This document shows positions 1-7,575 of a stretch of DNA of 11,430 nt, piece after piece. The notes beneath the pieces were generated by a model. The model was given only the letters and a program-made list of their open reading frames with translations. It was not told where the DNA came from and searched no databases. The stretch is from VRUE01 sp036403515 (lineage in GTDB: Bacteria; Actinomycetota; Thermoleophilia; Solirubrobacterales; 70-9). The position numbers and the translations under genes are program-made. The stretch covers positions 1 to 11,430 of the forward strand of contig DASWQV010000007.1 in assembly GCA_036403515.1 (NCBI GenBank). Direction: 5' to 3'. How positions within the stretch are numbered: position 1 is the stretch's first letter; each line of letters begins with the position of its first letter.

Positions 1-302
1 ATCTCGCGCAGGTGCGGGAAGCGCTCCAGTGAGCTCTCCAAGGACGCCACCAGCGGCTCGTGCGGGCGTCCATCCCCCTCGACCTCCACCGACGCCCCCT
101 CGACAACGGCGGCGTCCACCTGGACGACGCGGTGATCGGAGCCCTCAGGCGGATTGAGTACGCCGTCGGCTCGAGCGCGCGCCTCGGGGTCGCCATCAGT
201 GGCCGCCGCGTATGCCTCCAGATCGAGGCCGGATAGGTCCGTGAACTCCCAGCCGCGAGTCTTCTGCGTCGGCAGCGGCGGTGCCGCAGCCGCCTTAGCC
301 AA
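1..302 (-). CDS. sufD: SufD, Fe-S cluster scaffold subunit (N-terminal part, runs off the window)
   Basis: SufD pairs with SufB and the ATPase SufC in the cytosolic SufBC2D complex that assembles Fe-S clusters. Only the first 100 codons are present; the frame is open to base 1. The residues RGWEFTDLSGLDL at about 19-31 match the GW-(E/R)-(F/Y)-T-(D/P)-L signature near the start of SufD proteins. The conserved beta-helix core lies outside the window. The only good start is TTG at 302-300, preceded by GGAGGG at a 5-base spacing and reading M-A-K-A-A-A-A-P-P-L. It overlaps the end of sufB by 8 bases, so translation is probably coupled. No ATG occurs in frame within the visible part. The identity rests on this short motif plus position after sufB, so it is strong but not complete. 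Confidence 0.85.
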   Translation of the reverse strand, partial: MAKAAAAPPLPTQKTRGWEFTDLSGLDLEAYAAATDGDPEARARADGVLNPPEGSDHRVVQVDAAVVEGASVEVEGDGRPHEPLVASLESSLERFPHLRE

Positions 303-1728
303 TCGAGCCCTCCATCTGCAGCTCGATCAGGCGGTTCAGCTCGACCGCGTACTCCATCGGAAGCTCCATGGTGATCGGCTCGATGAAGCCGTTGACGATC
401 ATCTTCGAGGCCTCCTCCTCGTCGAGCCCACGGCTCTGCAGGTAGAAGAGCTGCTCGTCGCCGATTTTCGAGACGGTCGCCTCGTGGCCGACGTCGGCGT
501 CGTTCTCGTCGATGCGGATCGTCGGGTAGGTGTCCGAGCGCGAGTCCTCGTCGAGCAGCAGGGCGTCGCAGACGACCTTGGAGCGGGACTCCGTCGCGCC
601 ATCGGCGATTTCGAGCAGCCCCCGGTAGGTCGCCCGGCCGCCGTCCTTGGAGATCGACTTGGAGAAGATCGAGGAGGAGGTGCGCGGCGCCGCGTGGATG
701 ATCTTGCCGCCTGCGTCCTGGTGCTGGCCGTCGCCGGCGAAGGCGATCGAGAGGATCTCGCCGTGAGCTTCCGGCCCGAGCAGGTAGATCGACGGATACT
801 TCATCGTCAGCTTCGAGCCGAGGTTGCAGTCGACCCACTCCATCGTCGCCTTCTCGTGGGCGACGGCGCGCTTGGTGACGAGGTTGAAGACGTTCTGCGA
901 CCAGTTCTGCACGGTCGTGTAGCGGACCCGAGAGCTCGGCTTGGCGCAGATCTCGACCACGGCGGAGTGCAGCGAGTCGCTGGAGTAGACCGGCGCCGTG
1001 CAGCCCTCGATGTAGTGGACGTCGGCGCCCTCCTCGCAGATGATCAGGGTGCGCTCGAACTGGCCCATGTTCTCGGTGTTGATCCGGAAGTAGGCCTGCA
1101 GCGGCATCTCGACCTTGACCCCGGCAGGCACGTAGACGAAGGAGCCGCCCGACCAGACCGCCGAGTTGAGCGCTGCCAGCTTGTTGTCGTTGGGCGGGAT
1201 GATCGTCGCCCAGTACTCGCGGACCAGGTCCTCGTGCTCACGCAGAGCCGTGTCCATGTCGGTGAAGATCACGCCCTGCGCCTCGAGCTTCTCGTTGACC
1301 TGGTGGTAGACGACCTCGGACTCGTACTGGGCGCCGACTCCGGAGAGGAATTTGCGCTCCGCCTCGGGGATGCCCAGCCGGTCGAAAGTGTTCTTGATGT
1401 CCTCCGGCACCTCGCTCCAGTCACGGCTGTTCTTCTCAGAGGCGCGGACGAAGTAATGGATGTCGTCGAAGTCGATCTGGTCGAGGTCGCCGCCCCATTT
1501 CGGCGTCGGCCGCGAGTAGAAGTGGTCGAGCGCCTTGAGGCGAAAGTCGCGCATCCACTGCGGCTCGTCCTTGTAGTCGGAGATCGATTCGACCACCTCG
1601 CGCGAGAGGCCCTTGGGAGCCTTGTAGGCGTAGCCGGTCTCCGAATCGTGGAAGCCGAACTTCTCCTTGTAGTCGGCATTGATGCCGGCGAGCTCTCTTT
1701 TCTCTGCGACGACCTCGGGTGTGGCCAT
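295..1728 (-). CDS. sufB: SufB, Fe-S cluster assembly scaffold
   Basis: SufB is the core scaffold of the SufBC2D complex on which Fe-S clusters are built. The 477-residue length is normal. Family motifs are clear: VWSGGSFVYVPAGVKVEMPLQAYFRIN (about 191-217), EGCTAP (241-246, holding the Cys equivalent to E. coli C254), SRSKVVCDALLLDE with C387 equivalent to the essential C405, and GHEATVSKIG with H415 and E416 equivalent to H433/E434 at the SufB-SufD interface. The C-terminal DEEEASKMIVNGF motif is also typical. The ATG sits 3 bases after the Rieske stop codon, with GGAGG inside the end of that gene as a likely ribosome site. It forms one transcription unit with the Rieske gene and sufD. Nothing looks broken. 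Confidence 0.97.
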   Translation of the reverse strand: MATPEVVAEKRELAGINADYKEKFGFHDSETGYAYKAPKGLSREVVESISDYKDEPQWMRDFRLKALDHFYSRPTPKWGGDLDQIDFDDIHYFVRASEKNSRDWSEVPEDIKNTFDRLGIPEAERKFLSGVGAQYESEVVYHQVNEKLEAQGVIFTDMDTALREHEDLVREYWATIIPPNDNKLAALNSAVWSGGSFVYVPAGVKVEMPLQAYFRINTENMGQFERTLIICEEGADVHYIEGCTAPVYSSDSLHSAVVEICAKPSSRVRYTTVQNWSQNVFNLVTKRAVAHEKATMEWVDCNLGSKLTMKYPSIYLLGPEAHGEILSIAFAGDGQHQDAGGKIIHAAPRTSSSIFSKSISKDGGRATYRGLLEIADGATESRSKVVCDALLLDEDSRSDTYPTIRIDENDADVGHEATVSKIGDEQLFYLQSRGLDEEEASKMIVNGFIEPITMELPMEYAVELNRLIELQMEGSIG

Positions 1729-1731
1729 GGA

Positions 1732-2064
1732 CTAGTCGACCTCCAGGGTGATGGTGTCGTCCTCGATGGCTATCGGGAACGTTTGCACCGGGGCGAAGGC
1801 TGGGAGTGTCTTCGGCCTGCCGGTGCTCAGGTCGAAGAGGGAGCCGTGACGGGGGCACTCGACGGTACAGGTTGCCGGGTCGAACTCCCCCTCGGCGAGC
1901 GGACCGTCGTCGTGCGAGCAGCGATCCTCGATCGCGTAGAACGTGCCCTCGCAGTTGAAGACGCCGATCTTGCGGCCGTCGTGCTCAACCAGGCGCATCG
2001 CTCCCGGTGCCAACTCGGCGGCTGGGCAGACCCTGATCTTGTTTGTTGTTGTGCCGTCCGTCAC
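1732..2064 (-). CDS. Rieske [2Fe-2S] ferredoxin associated with the SUF operon
   Basis: A small soluble Rieske protein of 110 residues, of the type called non-heme iron oxygenase ferredoxin subunit. The cluster-binding pattern is C49-S-H51 and C70-P-R-H73, with the usual SxFDLSTG stretch after it. Such genes commonly sit inside actinobacterial suf operons. Their job there is not settled; electron delivery for cluster assembly is an inference. The start chosen is GTG at 2064-2062, reading V-T-D-G-T-T-T-N-K-I-R-V, because AGGA lies 5 bases upstream and the Rieske fold begins a few residues later. The open frame extends far upstream but has no Rieske-like sequence there. It is the first gene of the Rieske-sufB-sufD unit; sufB follows after 3 bases. 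Confidence 0.93.
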   Translation of the reverse strand: MTDGTTTNKIRVCPAAELAPGAMRLVEHDGRKIGVFNCEGTFYAIEDRCSHDDGPLAEGEFDPATCTVECPRHGSLFDLSTGRPKTLPAFAPVQTFPIAIEDDTITLEVD

Positions 2065-2066
2065 GT

Positions 2067-2093
2067 TATTCCTAGTTCCGTTGTCGGATTTTA
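2067..2093 (-). promoter_or_regulatory. Putative -10 box and weak Rrf2-like operator before the Rieske-sufB-sufD unit
   Basis: On the minus strand TAAAAT (2093-2088) is a good -10 candidate about 23 bases before the Rieske GTG. No convincing -35 is present; GGTCTG at a 17-base spacing is poor. Overlapping the -10 is CCGAC-AACGGAA-CTAGG, which agrees at 14 of 23 positions with the much better IscR-like site before the Rrf2 gene. Part of that agreement comes from the ribosome site (AGGA), so the operator call is tentative. Confidence 0.35.
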
Positions 2094-2129
2094 GCGACCT
2101 GAGAGGATCGCAGACCACGACCCTCCCTC

Positions 2130-2181
2130 GCGAGCTGCACCAACTTTCCATCTCGCCGATAGAAAAGTTGGTGCAGCTCGC
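2130..2181. repeat. 18-bp perfect inverted repeat, 16-base spacer
   Basis: Arms are GCGAGCTGCACCAACTTT (2130-2147) and its exact complement AAAGTTGGTGCAGCTCGC (2164-2181), with a 16-base spacer. It lies in the gap between the divergent Rieske and VOC genes, ending 18 bases before the VOC ATG and about 14 bases upstream of the expected -35 zone of the Rieske promoter. It could be an operator, a hairpin in the VOC leader, or a palindromic repeat element. No poly-T follows either arm, so an intrinsic terminator is unlikely. Confidence 0.85.
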
Positions 2182-2199
2182 CAGACGATTGGAGACAGG

Positions 2200-2994
2200 A
2201 TGAGCGAGAGGACCAGTTACGCGCCCGGCACACCTTGCTGGGCCGACCTCGGTACGCCCGACATCGACGGTGCCGCCAGCTTCTACGGCGGCCTTTTCGG
2301 CTGGAGCATCCCTGAGGGCGAGAACTCCGAGCAGACCGGCGGGTACCGCCAGGCGATGCTGCGTGGCAAGCCGGTCGCCGGCGCGATGCCGCTCATGCAG
2401 GAGGGCCAGCCGCCCGCCTGGAGCACCTACATATCGGTAGGGGACGCCGAGGCGACGGCGGCAAAGGTGCGCGAGGCAGGCGGGACGGTGATCGCCGAGC
2501 CGATGGACGTGATGGAGCTCGGCAGGATGGCGGTCTTCGCCGATCCGACCGGCGCCGTCTTCGGCATCTGGCAGCCCGGCGCGTTCGTTGGTGCCGAAGT
2601 CGTCAACGAGGCGGGCGCGATCGTCTGGAACGAGCTCAATACTCGCGATATCGAGGGAGCCAGGGCCTTCTATGGCGCCGTCTTCGGCTGGGGCTTCACG
2701 GAGCGGGAGTTCGAGACCGGCAGCTACACGACCATCAAAGCCGGCGAGGACACGGTTGGCGGCATGATCGACATCAGCGGTCGCGTTCCCGACGAGGTGC
2801 CCGCCCATTGGCTCGTCTACTTCGCGGTCGACGACACCGATGCGACGATCGAGAAGGCGAAGGGCTCGGGCGGAGAGGCCGTCTTCGGTCCCGAGGACAT
2901 CAGCGAAGTGGGACGGATCGCGGTACTGAAAGACCCCTTCGGCGCCGTCCTCGCGCTGATCAAGCCCAACCCGGCGATGGGCGCCGGCAGTTAG
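2200..2994 (+). CDS. Two-domain VOC (glyoxalase-fold) protein, CFP30B/Rv0577-like
   Basis: A 264-residue protein with two tandem vicinal-oxygen-chelate domains, at about 8-125 and 134-257. Each opens with a W-x-(D/E)-L-x-(T)-x-D-(I)-x-(G)-A-x-x-FY-x-x-(L/V)-FGW motif and ends with a DP-x-GAV stretch. From memory, it strongly resembles mycobacterial Rv0577 (CFP30B/TB27.3), including the GTPxWxDL start and the VNE-x-G-x-x-(V/I)WNEL linker. The substrate is unknown, and no role in Fe-S assembly follows from the sequence. Start: ATG with GGAG five bases upstream. It is the only plus-strand gene within the suf locus, between the Rieske promoter side and the end of sufU, flanked by palindromes at 2130-2181 and 3005-3054. 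This looks like a later insertion. Confidence 0.9.
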   Translation: MSERTSYAPGTPCWADLGTPDIDGAASFYGGLFGWSIPEGENSEQTGGYRQAMLRGKPVAGAMPLMQEGQPPAWSTYISVGDAEATAAKVREAGGTVIAEPMDVMELGRMAVFADPTGAVFGIWQPGAFVGAEVVNEAGAIVWNELNTRDIEGARAFYGAVFGWGFTEREFETGSYTTIKAGEDTVGGMIDISGRVPDEVPAHWLVYFAVDDTDATIEKAKGSGGEAVFGPEDISEVGRIAVLKDPFGAVLALIKPNPAMGAGS

Positions 2995-3004
2995 CCGCAT
3001 CTCC

Positions 3005-3054
3005 CGCGCATCCGACTTTGACCACACCCCAGTGGGGTGAATGTCGGATGCGCG
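3005..3054. terminator. Nested hairpin between convergent VOC and sufU genes, probable bidirectional terminator
   Basis: The outer arms CGCGCATCCGAC (3005-3016) and GTCGGATGCGCG (3043-3054) are perfect complements. Inside is a second hairpin, CACCCC-AGT-GGGGTG (3025-3039). It fills most of the 68-base gap between the VOC stop (2994) and the sufU stop (3063), as expected for a shared terminator. A run of Ts is missing on both sides, so a plain intrinsic mechanism is doubtful; a protein-binding palindrome is the alternative. Confidence 0.6.
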
Positions 3055-3062
3055 ACCGACGC

Positions 3063-3500
3063 CTAGGCCGAGCCGAGGTCGGCGGCCGCTTCGGAGGGAC
3101 TGCCGACCTCGCCCTCGTCCTCCCATTCGGCCGGCTCGCCGAGGCTGGCGCTCTTGACGACCTTCAGGCCCAGCATCGCGCACTTCATCCGCGTGGCGGA
3201 GATGTCGATCCCGAGCAGGTCGAGGACGAACTCCTTGGGGAGGTGAAGCAGCTCCTCGCGCGTTTTGCCCTCCAGCTCGTCGGTCAACAGCGAGGTCGCC
3301 GCGGTGGAGATCGCGCAGCCTTTGCCGTCGAAGGCGATCTCGGCGACCTTGCCGTCCTCGTCGAGGCGGATCGTCACATGCTGTTCGTCGCCGCAGAAGG
3401 GGTTGGTGTCCTCGAACTCGAGGTCGGGCTGATCGATCTGGCCGAAGTTATGCGGCCGCTTGTAATGCTCGAGGATCTGGTCGCGGTAGAGCTCGTCCAT
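3063..3500 (-). CDS. sufU: SufU/NifU-family sulfur acceptor or scaffold protein
   Basis: A 145-residue IscU-fold protein that in SUF systems of Gram-positives takes persulfide sulfur from SufS. Conserved metal ligands are visible: C36 and D38 in NPFCGD, C62 in GKGCAIS, and C107 in RMKCAML. A lysine (K106) precedes the third Cys, as in SufU proteins, where IscU has a histidine. The gap from C62 to C107 is 45 residues, close to E. coli IscU (C63-C106) and much shorter than in B. subtilis SufU (C66-C128). It therefore seems to lack the roughly 18-residue SufU insertion. The last 25 residues are acidic and Ala/Gly-rich. The ATG overlaps the sufS stop by one base (TGATG), so the two are translationally coupled. 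It is the last gene of the Rrf2-sufC-sufS-sufU unit. Confidence 0.93.
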   Translation of the reverse strand: MDELYRDQILEHYKRPHNFGQIDQPDLEFEDTNPFCGDEQHVTIRLDEDGKVAEIAFDGKGCAISTAATSLLTDELEGKTREELLHLPKEFVLDLLGIDISATRMKCAMLGLKVVKSASLGEPAEWEDEGEVGSPSEAAADLGSA

Positions 3501-4765
3501 CAGAGGCCGAAGACCTTGCGGGTGTCGTGGAGGCCGTCGACCAGGCGGTCGATCTCCTCGGGCGTCGTGTAGGCGCCGAAGCTGGCGCGGGCCGTGGCGG
3601 AGACGCCGAGGCGGTCCATCAGGATCTGGGCGCAGTGGTGGCCCGCGCGAACGGCAACTCCGTGGCGGTCGAGGATCTCGGAGACGTCGTGGGCATGGAC
3701 TCCCTCGAGCTCGAAGGAGACCGGGCCGATCCGCTCGGCGCCGCGGGGTGGGCCGAAGATGCGCAATCCCGGCACCTCAGCCAATCGCTCCAGGGCGTGG
3801 TCGGTGACCTGGCGCTCGTGCTCCAGCACCGCGTCCATCCCAACCCCGTCGAGCCAGCGCAGCGCCGAGGCCATGCCGATCGCCTGGGCGATCGCCGGCG
3901 TCCCCGCCTCGAAGCGGGCCGGCGGGTCGGCGTAGGTCGTCCCCTCCCGGCTCACCTTGCGGATCATCGAGCCGCCGCCCAGGAAGGGCGGCATCGCGCG
4001 CAGCAGGTCCAGGTTCGCCCAGAGCGCCCCAATCCCGGTTGGCGCGTAAAGCTTGTGACCGGTGAACGCGTAGAAGTCGACCCCGAGCTCGGCGACGTCG
4101 ACCGCCATCTTCGGCGCGCCCTGCGCGCCGTCGGCGAGGACCAGCGCGCCGGCCTCGTGTGCCAGCCGCGAGATCTCGGGCAGGGGGTTCTCCGTGCCGA
4201 GGACGTTGGATACGTGGGTGACGGCAACGAGCTTGGGTCCTTGCTCGAGCAGCGCAGCGAAGGCGTCCATGTCGAGCAGGCCCTGACCTGTGATCGGCGC
4301 CCAGTCGATCTCCGCGCCGACCCGCTCGGCCAGCTGCTGCCAGGGGACGATGTTGGAGTGGTGCTCCATCTCGGTGAGCACGATCCGGTCGCCCGGGCCG
4401 ATGTTGGCCTCGCCCCAGGCCCGCGCCACCAGGTTGATCGCCTCGGTCGCGTTGCGGACGAAGACCACCTCGCGCCGGTCGGCGGCGCCGAGGTGGTCGG
4501 CGACCGTCGCCCGCGCGCCCTCATAGGCCGCCGTCGCCTCGGCCGAGAGCGTGTGCGAGCCGCGGTGGACGTTGGAGTGGTGAGAGCGCTCGTAGCGGTC
4601 TACGGCCTGGATCGACGCCAGCACCCGCTGGGAGCTGGCGCCGCTGTCGAGGTAGGCGACCGGCTGCCCGTGCACCTCCCGCTCGAGGGCGGGAAAGGAG
4701 GCACGGACCTTCTCGATCGGGAAGGCCGACGGGGGAGAGGAGCTCTTTGTCGTCGTCGGCTCCAT
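3500..4765 (-). CDS. sufS: SufS, group II cysteine desulfurase
   Basis: A PLP enzyme that removes sulfur from L-cysteine as an enzyme-bound persulfide, giving alanine. Length 421, normal for the group. Visible active-site parts: H136 in EMEHHSN (stacks on PLP), D212 and Q215 in ADGAQG, the PLP lysine K238 in FTGHKLYAPTGIG, and the catalytic cysteine C378 in RAGHHCAQ. The R-x-G-H-H-C-A context with a short lobe is the SufS (group II) type rather than IscS/NifS. The ATG is preceded by AGGGA at a short spacing and lies 10 bases after sufC. The first 15 residues (Thr/Ser/Pro-rich) look like a disordered extension. It overlaps sufU by one base, which fits SufS-SufU acting as a pair. Confidence 0.96.
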   Translation of the reverse strand: MEPTTTKSSSPPSAFPIEKVRASFPALEREVHGQPVAYLDSGASSQRVLASIQAVDRYERSHHSNVHRGSHTLSAEATAAYEGARATVADHLGAADRREVVFVRNATEAINLVARAWGEANIGPGDRIVLTEMEHHSNIVPWQQLAERVGAEIDWAPITGQGLLDMDAFAALLEQGPKLVAVTHVSNVLGTENPLPEISRLAHEAGALVLADGAQGAPKMAVDVAELGVDFYAFTGHKLYAPTGIGALWANLDLLRAMPPFLGGGSMIRKVSREGTTYADPPARFEAGTPAIAQAIGMASALRWLDGVGMDAVLEHERQVTDHALERLAEVPGLRIFGPPRGAERIGPVSFELEGVHAHDVSEILDRHGVAVRAGHHCAQILMDRLGVSATARASFGAYTTPEEIDRLVDGLHDTRKVFGL

Positions 4766-4775
4766 GTTCCCTAGG

Positions 4776-5546
<771 letters not shown>

Positions 5547-5582
5547 TTTCACTCCTGTTTGTGTGTTTGGAAGGTCTTCGCG

Positions 5583-6059
5583 CTAGGCGGCCGTGCCGAC
5601 CGGCGCGGAGCGTTCAGCCCGAGGCTCGGGACCGCCGAACTCCACCAGCTCGGCCAGCGTCGTGCCCGAGAGCGCCTTGGTGACGCCGCCCTGCACCCGC
5701 GTCCAGAGCAGCTTCGTCGCGCAGGCATGGTCGCCGTCGTCCTCGTGTGAGCAGAGCACTTTGCCGTCGGGCGCATCGTGGAAGCACTCCATCGGGGCGA
5801 TCTGCCCTTCCAGCGCCTCGACGACCGCGTCCATGGTGATCTCCTCCGCCGGTTTGGCCAGGCGGTAACCGCCATGGGCTCCGCGGGTCGAGGTCACCAG
5901 GCCCGCCTTGCGCAGCTTGGCAACCAGGTGCTCGAGGTAAGAGAGTGGGAGGCGCTCCGCCTCGGCGACGGCGCTCAGCGAGATTGGCAGCGAGCCGGGC
6001 TGGCGGCCCAGCTCGACCATCAGGCGGACGCCGTACTCGGCTTTGGTCGAGAACAACAT
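5583..6059 (-). CDS. Rrf2/IscR-family Fe-S-sensing transcriptional regulator
   Basis: A 158-residue winged-helix regulator of the Rrf2 family. It starts MLFSTKAEYGVRLMVEL, the usual family opening. The helix-turn-helix spans about 26-52 and the wing TRGAHGGYRLAKP about 58-70. Three cysteines, C92, C103 and C113, lie where IscR has its [2Fe-2S] ligands (C92, C98, C104), though spaced more widely, so cluster binding is likely. As first gene before sufC it should report cluster status and repress or activate the suf genes. An IscR-like dyad lies 6 bases before its ATG, which suggests autoregulation. A ribosome site AGGA is 9 bases upstream, inside that dyad. Actinobacteria often use an ArsR-like SufR in this position; this sequence is clearly Rrf2 instead. 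Confidence 0.93.
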   Translation of the reverse strand: MLFSTKAEYGVRLMVELGRQPGSLPISLSAVAEAERLPLSYLEHLVAKLRKAGLVTSTRGAHGGYRLAKPAEEITMDAVVEALEGQIAPMECFHDAPDGKVLCSHEDDGDHACATKLLWTRVQGGVTKALSGTTLAELVEFGGPEPRAERSAPVGTAA

Positions 6060-6065
6060 GAATCT

Positions 6066-6090
6066 AAATCCTACTGAAGCAGTCGGTTAT
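6066..6090 (-). promoter_or_regulatory. IscR type-1-like operator before the Rrf2 gene
   Basis: On the minus strand the core is CCGACT-GCTTC-AGTAGG, an imperfect dyad with one mismatch between arms. Aligned over 25 bases to the E. coli IscR type-1 consensus (GACT and AGTC half-sites separated by R-W-W-W-Y, with ATA/TAT flanks), I count 20 agreements, including the 5' ATA flank and CCGACT. It ends 6 bases before the Rrf2 ATG and overlaps the last bases of the upstream MFS gene. A TAGGAT lies within it and could serve as a -10 box. Bound protein there would block transcription start, ribosome loading, or both. Confidence 0.6.
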
Positions 6091-7541
6091 GTGGATTCGG
6101 TCGCCGCTTCGCTGCCGAGTTCGACGTGAGCCCGGCTGTCGCTGCCGCGAATCAAGACCAGCGTCAGGACGAAGCCGAGCAGGGCGATCAGCGAGCCGCC
6201 GAGGAAGGCCGCCTGAAAGCCGTCGGTCAGGGCGGCGGCCTGATCCGAGCCGGAGGACGCAGCGTCGCTGGTCGCTGAGATCGCCACCGCCGAGAGCACC
6301 GCCAGGCCGAGCGCGCCGCCGATCTGCTGGGAGGTGTTGATCAGCCCGCTGGCGAGACCGGCCTCGTTCTCCTCGACGCCCGAGACGGCGGCGATAGTCG
6401 TCGTCACGAAGGCAAAGCCTAGACCGGCCGCGGCGAACAATGAAGGGCCGAGTATGTCCGTTAGGAAGCTGCCGCCGACCGAGACGCGGCTGAACCAGGC
6501 GAGGCCGATGACGATGAAGAGCAGCCCGGCGGCGAGCACCGGCTTGTAGCCGAGCTTTGTCACGGCCTGGGAGGCGATCCCCGCCGAGGCCATGATCACC
6601 AACGCAAGCGGCAGGTATGAGAGGCCGGCGTGAATCGCGCTGTAGCCGAGCACCTGCTGCATATATAGGGAGATGAAGAAGAACATCGAGAAGAGTGAGG
6701 CGCCGACCAGGAGTCCGACCACGTTTGCGCCCGTCAGGGTCCGGATTCGGAAGATCGAGAACGGCACCAGTGGCTTGGCGGTGCGGAGCTCGATCGCGAC
6801 GAAGGCGGCGAGCAGCAGAGCGGAGAGCGCGATCAATCCAATCGTCTGGGTCGACCCCCAGCCAGCGTTGTTGGCGTCGACGAGCGCGTAGACGAGGACC
6901 GAGAGCCCGGCGGTGACGGTGACCGCGCCGGCAACGTCGAAGACCCGCTTCTCGCCCTCCATGCGCGTTTCGGCGAGCAGGCGGGGGGAGAGGGCGAAGG
7001 CGATCAGGCTGACCGGAACGTTGACCCAGAGCACCCACTCCCAGCCGAGGCCGTCGGTGAGGATGCCGCCGAGCAGGACGCCAGCCGCTCCGCCCGAGCC
7101 CGCCACCGCTCCCCAGACGCCGAGCGCCTTGTTGCGCTCGGCGCCGTCGCTAAAGGTTGTGGTGACGATCGAGAGCGCCGCGGGGGAGATGATCGCCGCG
7201 CCCAGGCCCTGTGCGGCGCGGGCGGCGATCAACTGCCCCTCCGTCGCGGCGAAGCCGGCGGCGAGCGAGGCGACCGCGACCAGCAGCAGGCCGGCCATGA
7301 AGACCTTGCGGCGGCCGACCAGGTCGGCGGTGCGGCCGCCAAGCAACAGGAAGCCACCGAAGGTGAGCACGTAGGCGTTGACCACCCACGGCAGGTTCTC
7401 CTGGGAGAAGTCGAGCGCTTTGCCGATCGTGGGCAGCGCCACGTTGACGATTGAGGCGTCGAGGACGACGACGAACTGCGCCGAGCAGAGCAGGATCAGG
7501 GCGAGCCAGCGCTTCTCCTGAAAGTTCTGAGGGGCCTCCAT
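6087..7541 (-). CDS. MFS drug-efflux transporter, DHA2 (EmrB/QacA-like) family, 14 TM
   Basis: A 484-residue proton-driven exporter of the inner membrane. The first helix ends in LDASIVNVALPTIG (27-40, motif D1 with D28). Motif A is GGRTADLVGRRKVF (68-81), motif B LIAARAAQGLGAA (104-116), and motif C GSGGAAGVLLGGIL (148-161) followed by WVLWVNVP, all typical of DHA2 antiporters. The length and regular hydrophobic blocks fit 14 helices. The substrate cannot be read; antibiotics or dyes are the family norm. The ATG at 7541 has no clear Shine-Dalgarno site. It lies 33 bases after the response regulator in the same direction, so it is probably co-transcribed with it and may be its target. Its stop codon overlaps the operator of the next gene. 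Confidence 0.93.
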   Translation of the reverse strand: MEAPQNFQEKRWLALILLCSAQFVVVLDASIVNVALPTIGKALDFSQENLPWVVNAYVLTFGGFLLLGGRTADLVGRRKVFMAGLLLVAVASLAAGFAATEGQLIAARAAQGLGAAIISPAALSIVTTTFSDGAERNKALGVWGAVAGSGGAAGVLLGGILTDGLGWEWVLWVNVPVSLIAFALSPRLLAETRMEGEKRVFDVAGAVTVTAGLSVLVYALVDANNAGWGSTQTIGLIALSALLLAAFVAIELRTAKPLVPFSIFRIRTLTGANVVGLLVGASLFSMFFFISLYMQQVLGYSAIHAGLSYLPLALVIMASAGIASQAVTKLGYKPVLAAGLLFIVIGLAWFSRVSVGGSFLTDILGPSLFAAAGLGFAFVTTTIAAVSGVEENEAGLASGLINTSQQIGGALGLAVLSAVAISATSDAASSGSDQAAALTDGFQAAFLGGSLIALLGFVLTLVLIRGSDSRAHVELGSEAATEST

Positions 7542-7556
7542 CTGGGTCAGTCAATC

Positions 7557-7575
7557 AAACCGGCGGAGCCGGCTT
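7557..7575 (-). other. Small hairpin between response regulator and MFS gene
   Basis: Read on the minus strand, AAGCCGGC-TCC-GCCGGTTT forms an 8-pair stem (one G-U) with a three-base loop, starting at the final stop codon of the response regulator. The T run is only three bases long. It could act as a weak terminator that lowers MFS expression or as an mRNA stabiliser. Confidence 0.4.

Noticed and set aside
154..2094. 646-codon plus-strand open frame opposite sufB and the Rieske gene
   Set aside because: It is the antisense shadow of two clear minus-strand genes in high-GC DNA, is rich in Arg/Val/Leu/Asp repeats, and has no recognisable domain.
2065..3183. Upstream extension of the Rieske open frame
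   Set aside because: The frame is open to 3183 but covers the VOC gene in antisense and has no Rieske-like sequence; the GTG at 2064 has a proper ribosome site.
3527..4774. 415-codon plus-strand open frame opposite sufS
   Set aside because: Shadow of sufS, whose catalytic residues are intact; the antisense product has no domain and low-complexity Arg/Asp/Val composition.
6064..7038. 324-codon minus-strand frame inside the MFS gene
   Set aside because: It is Arg/Pro-rich and out of frame with a transporter whose motifs A-C are all intact.
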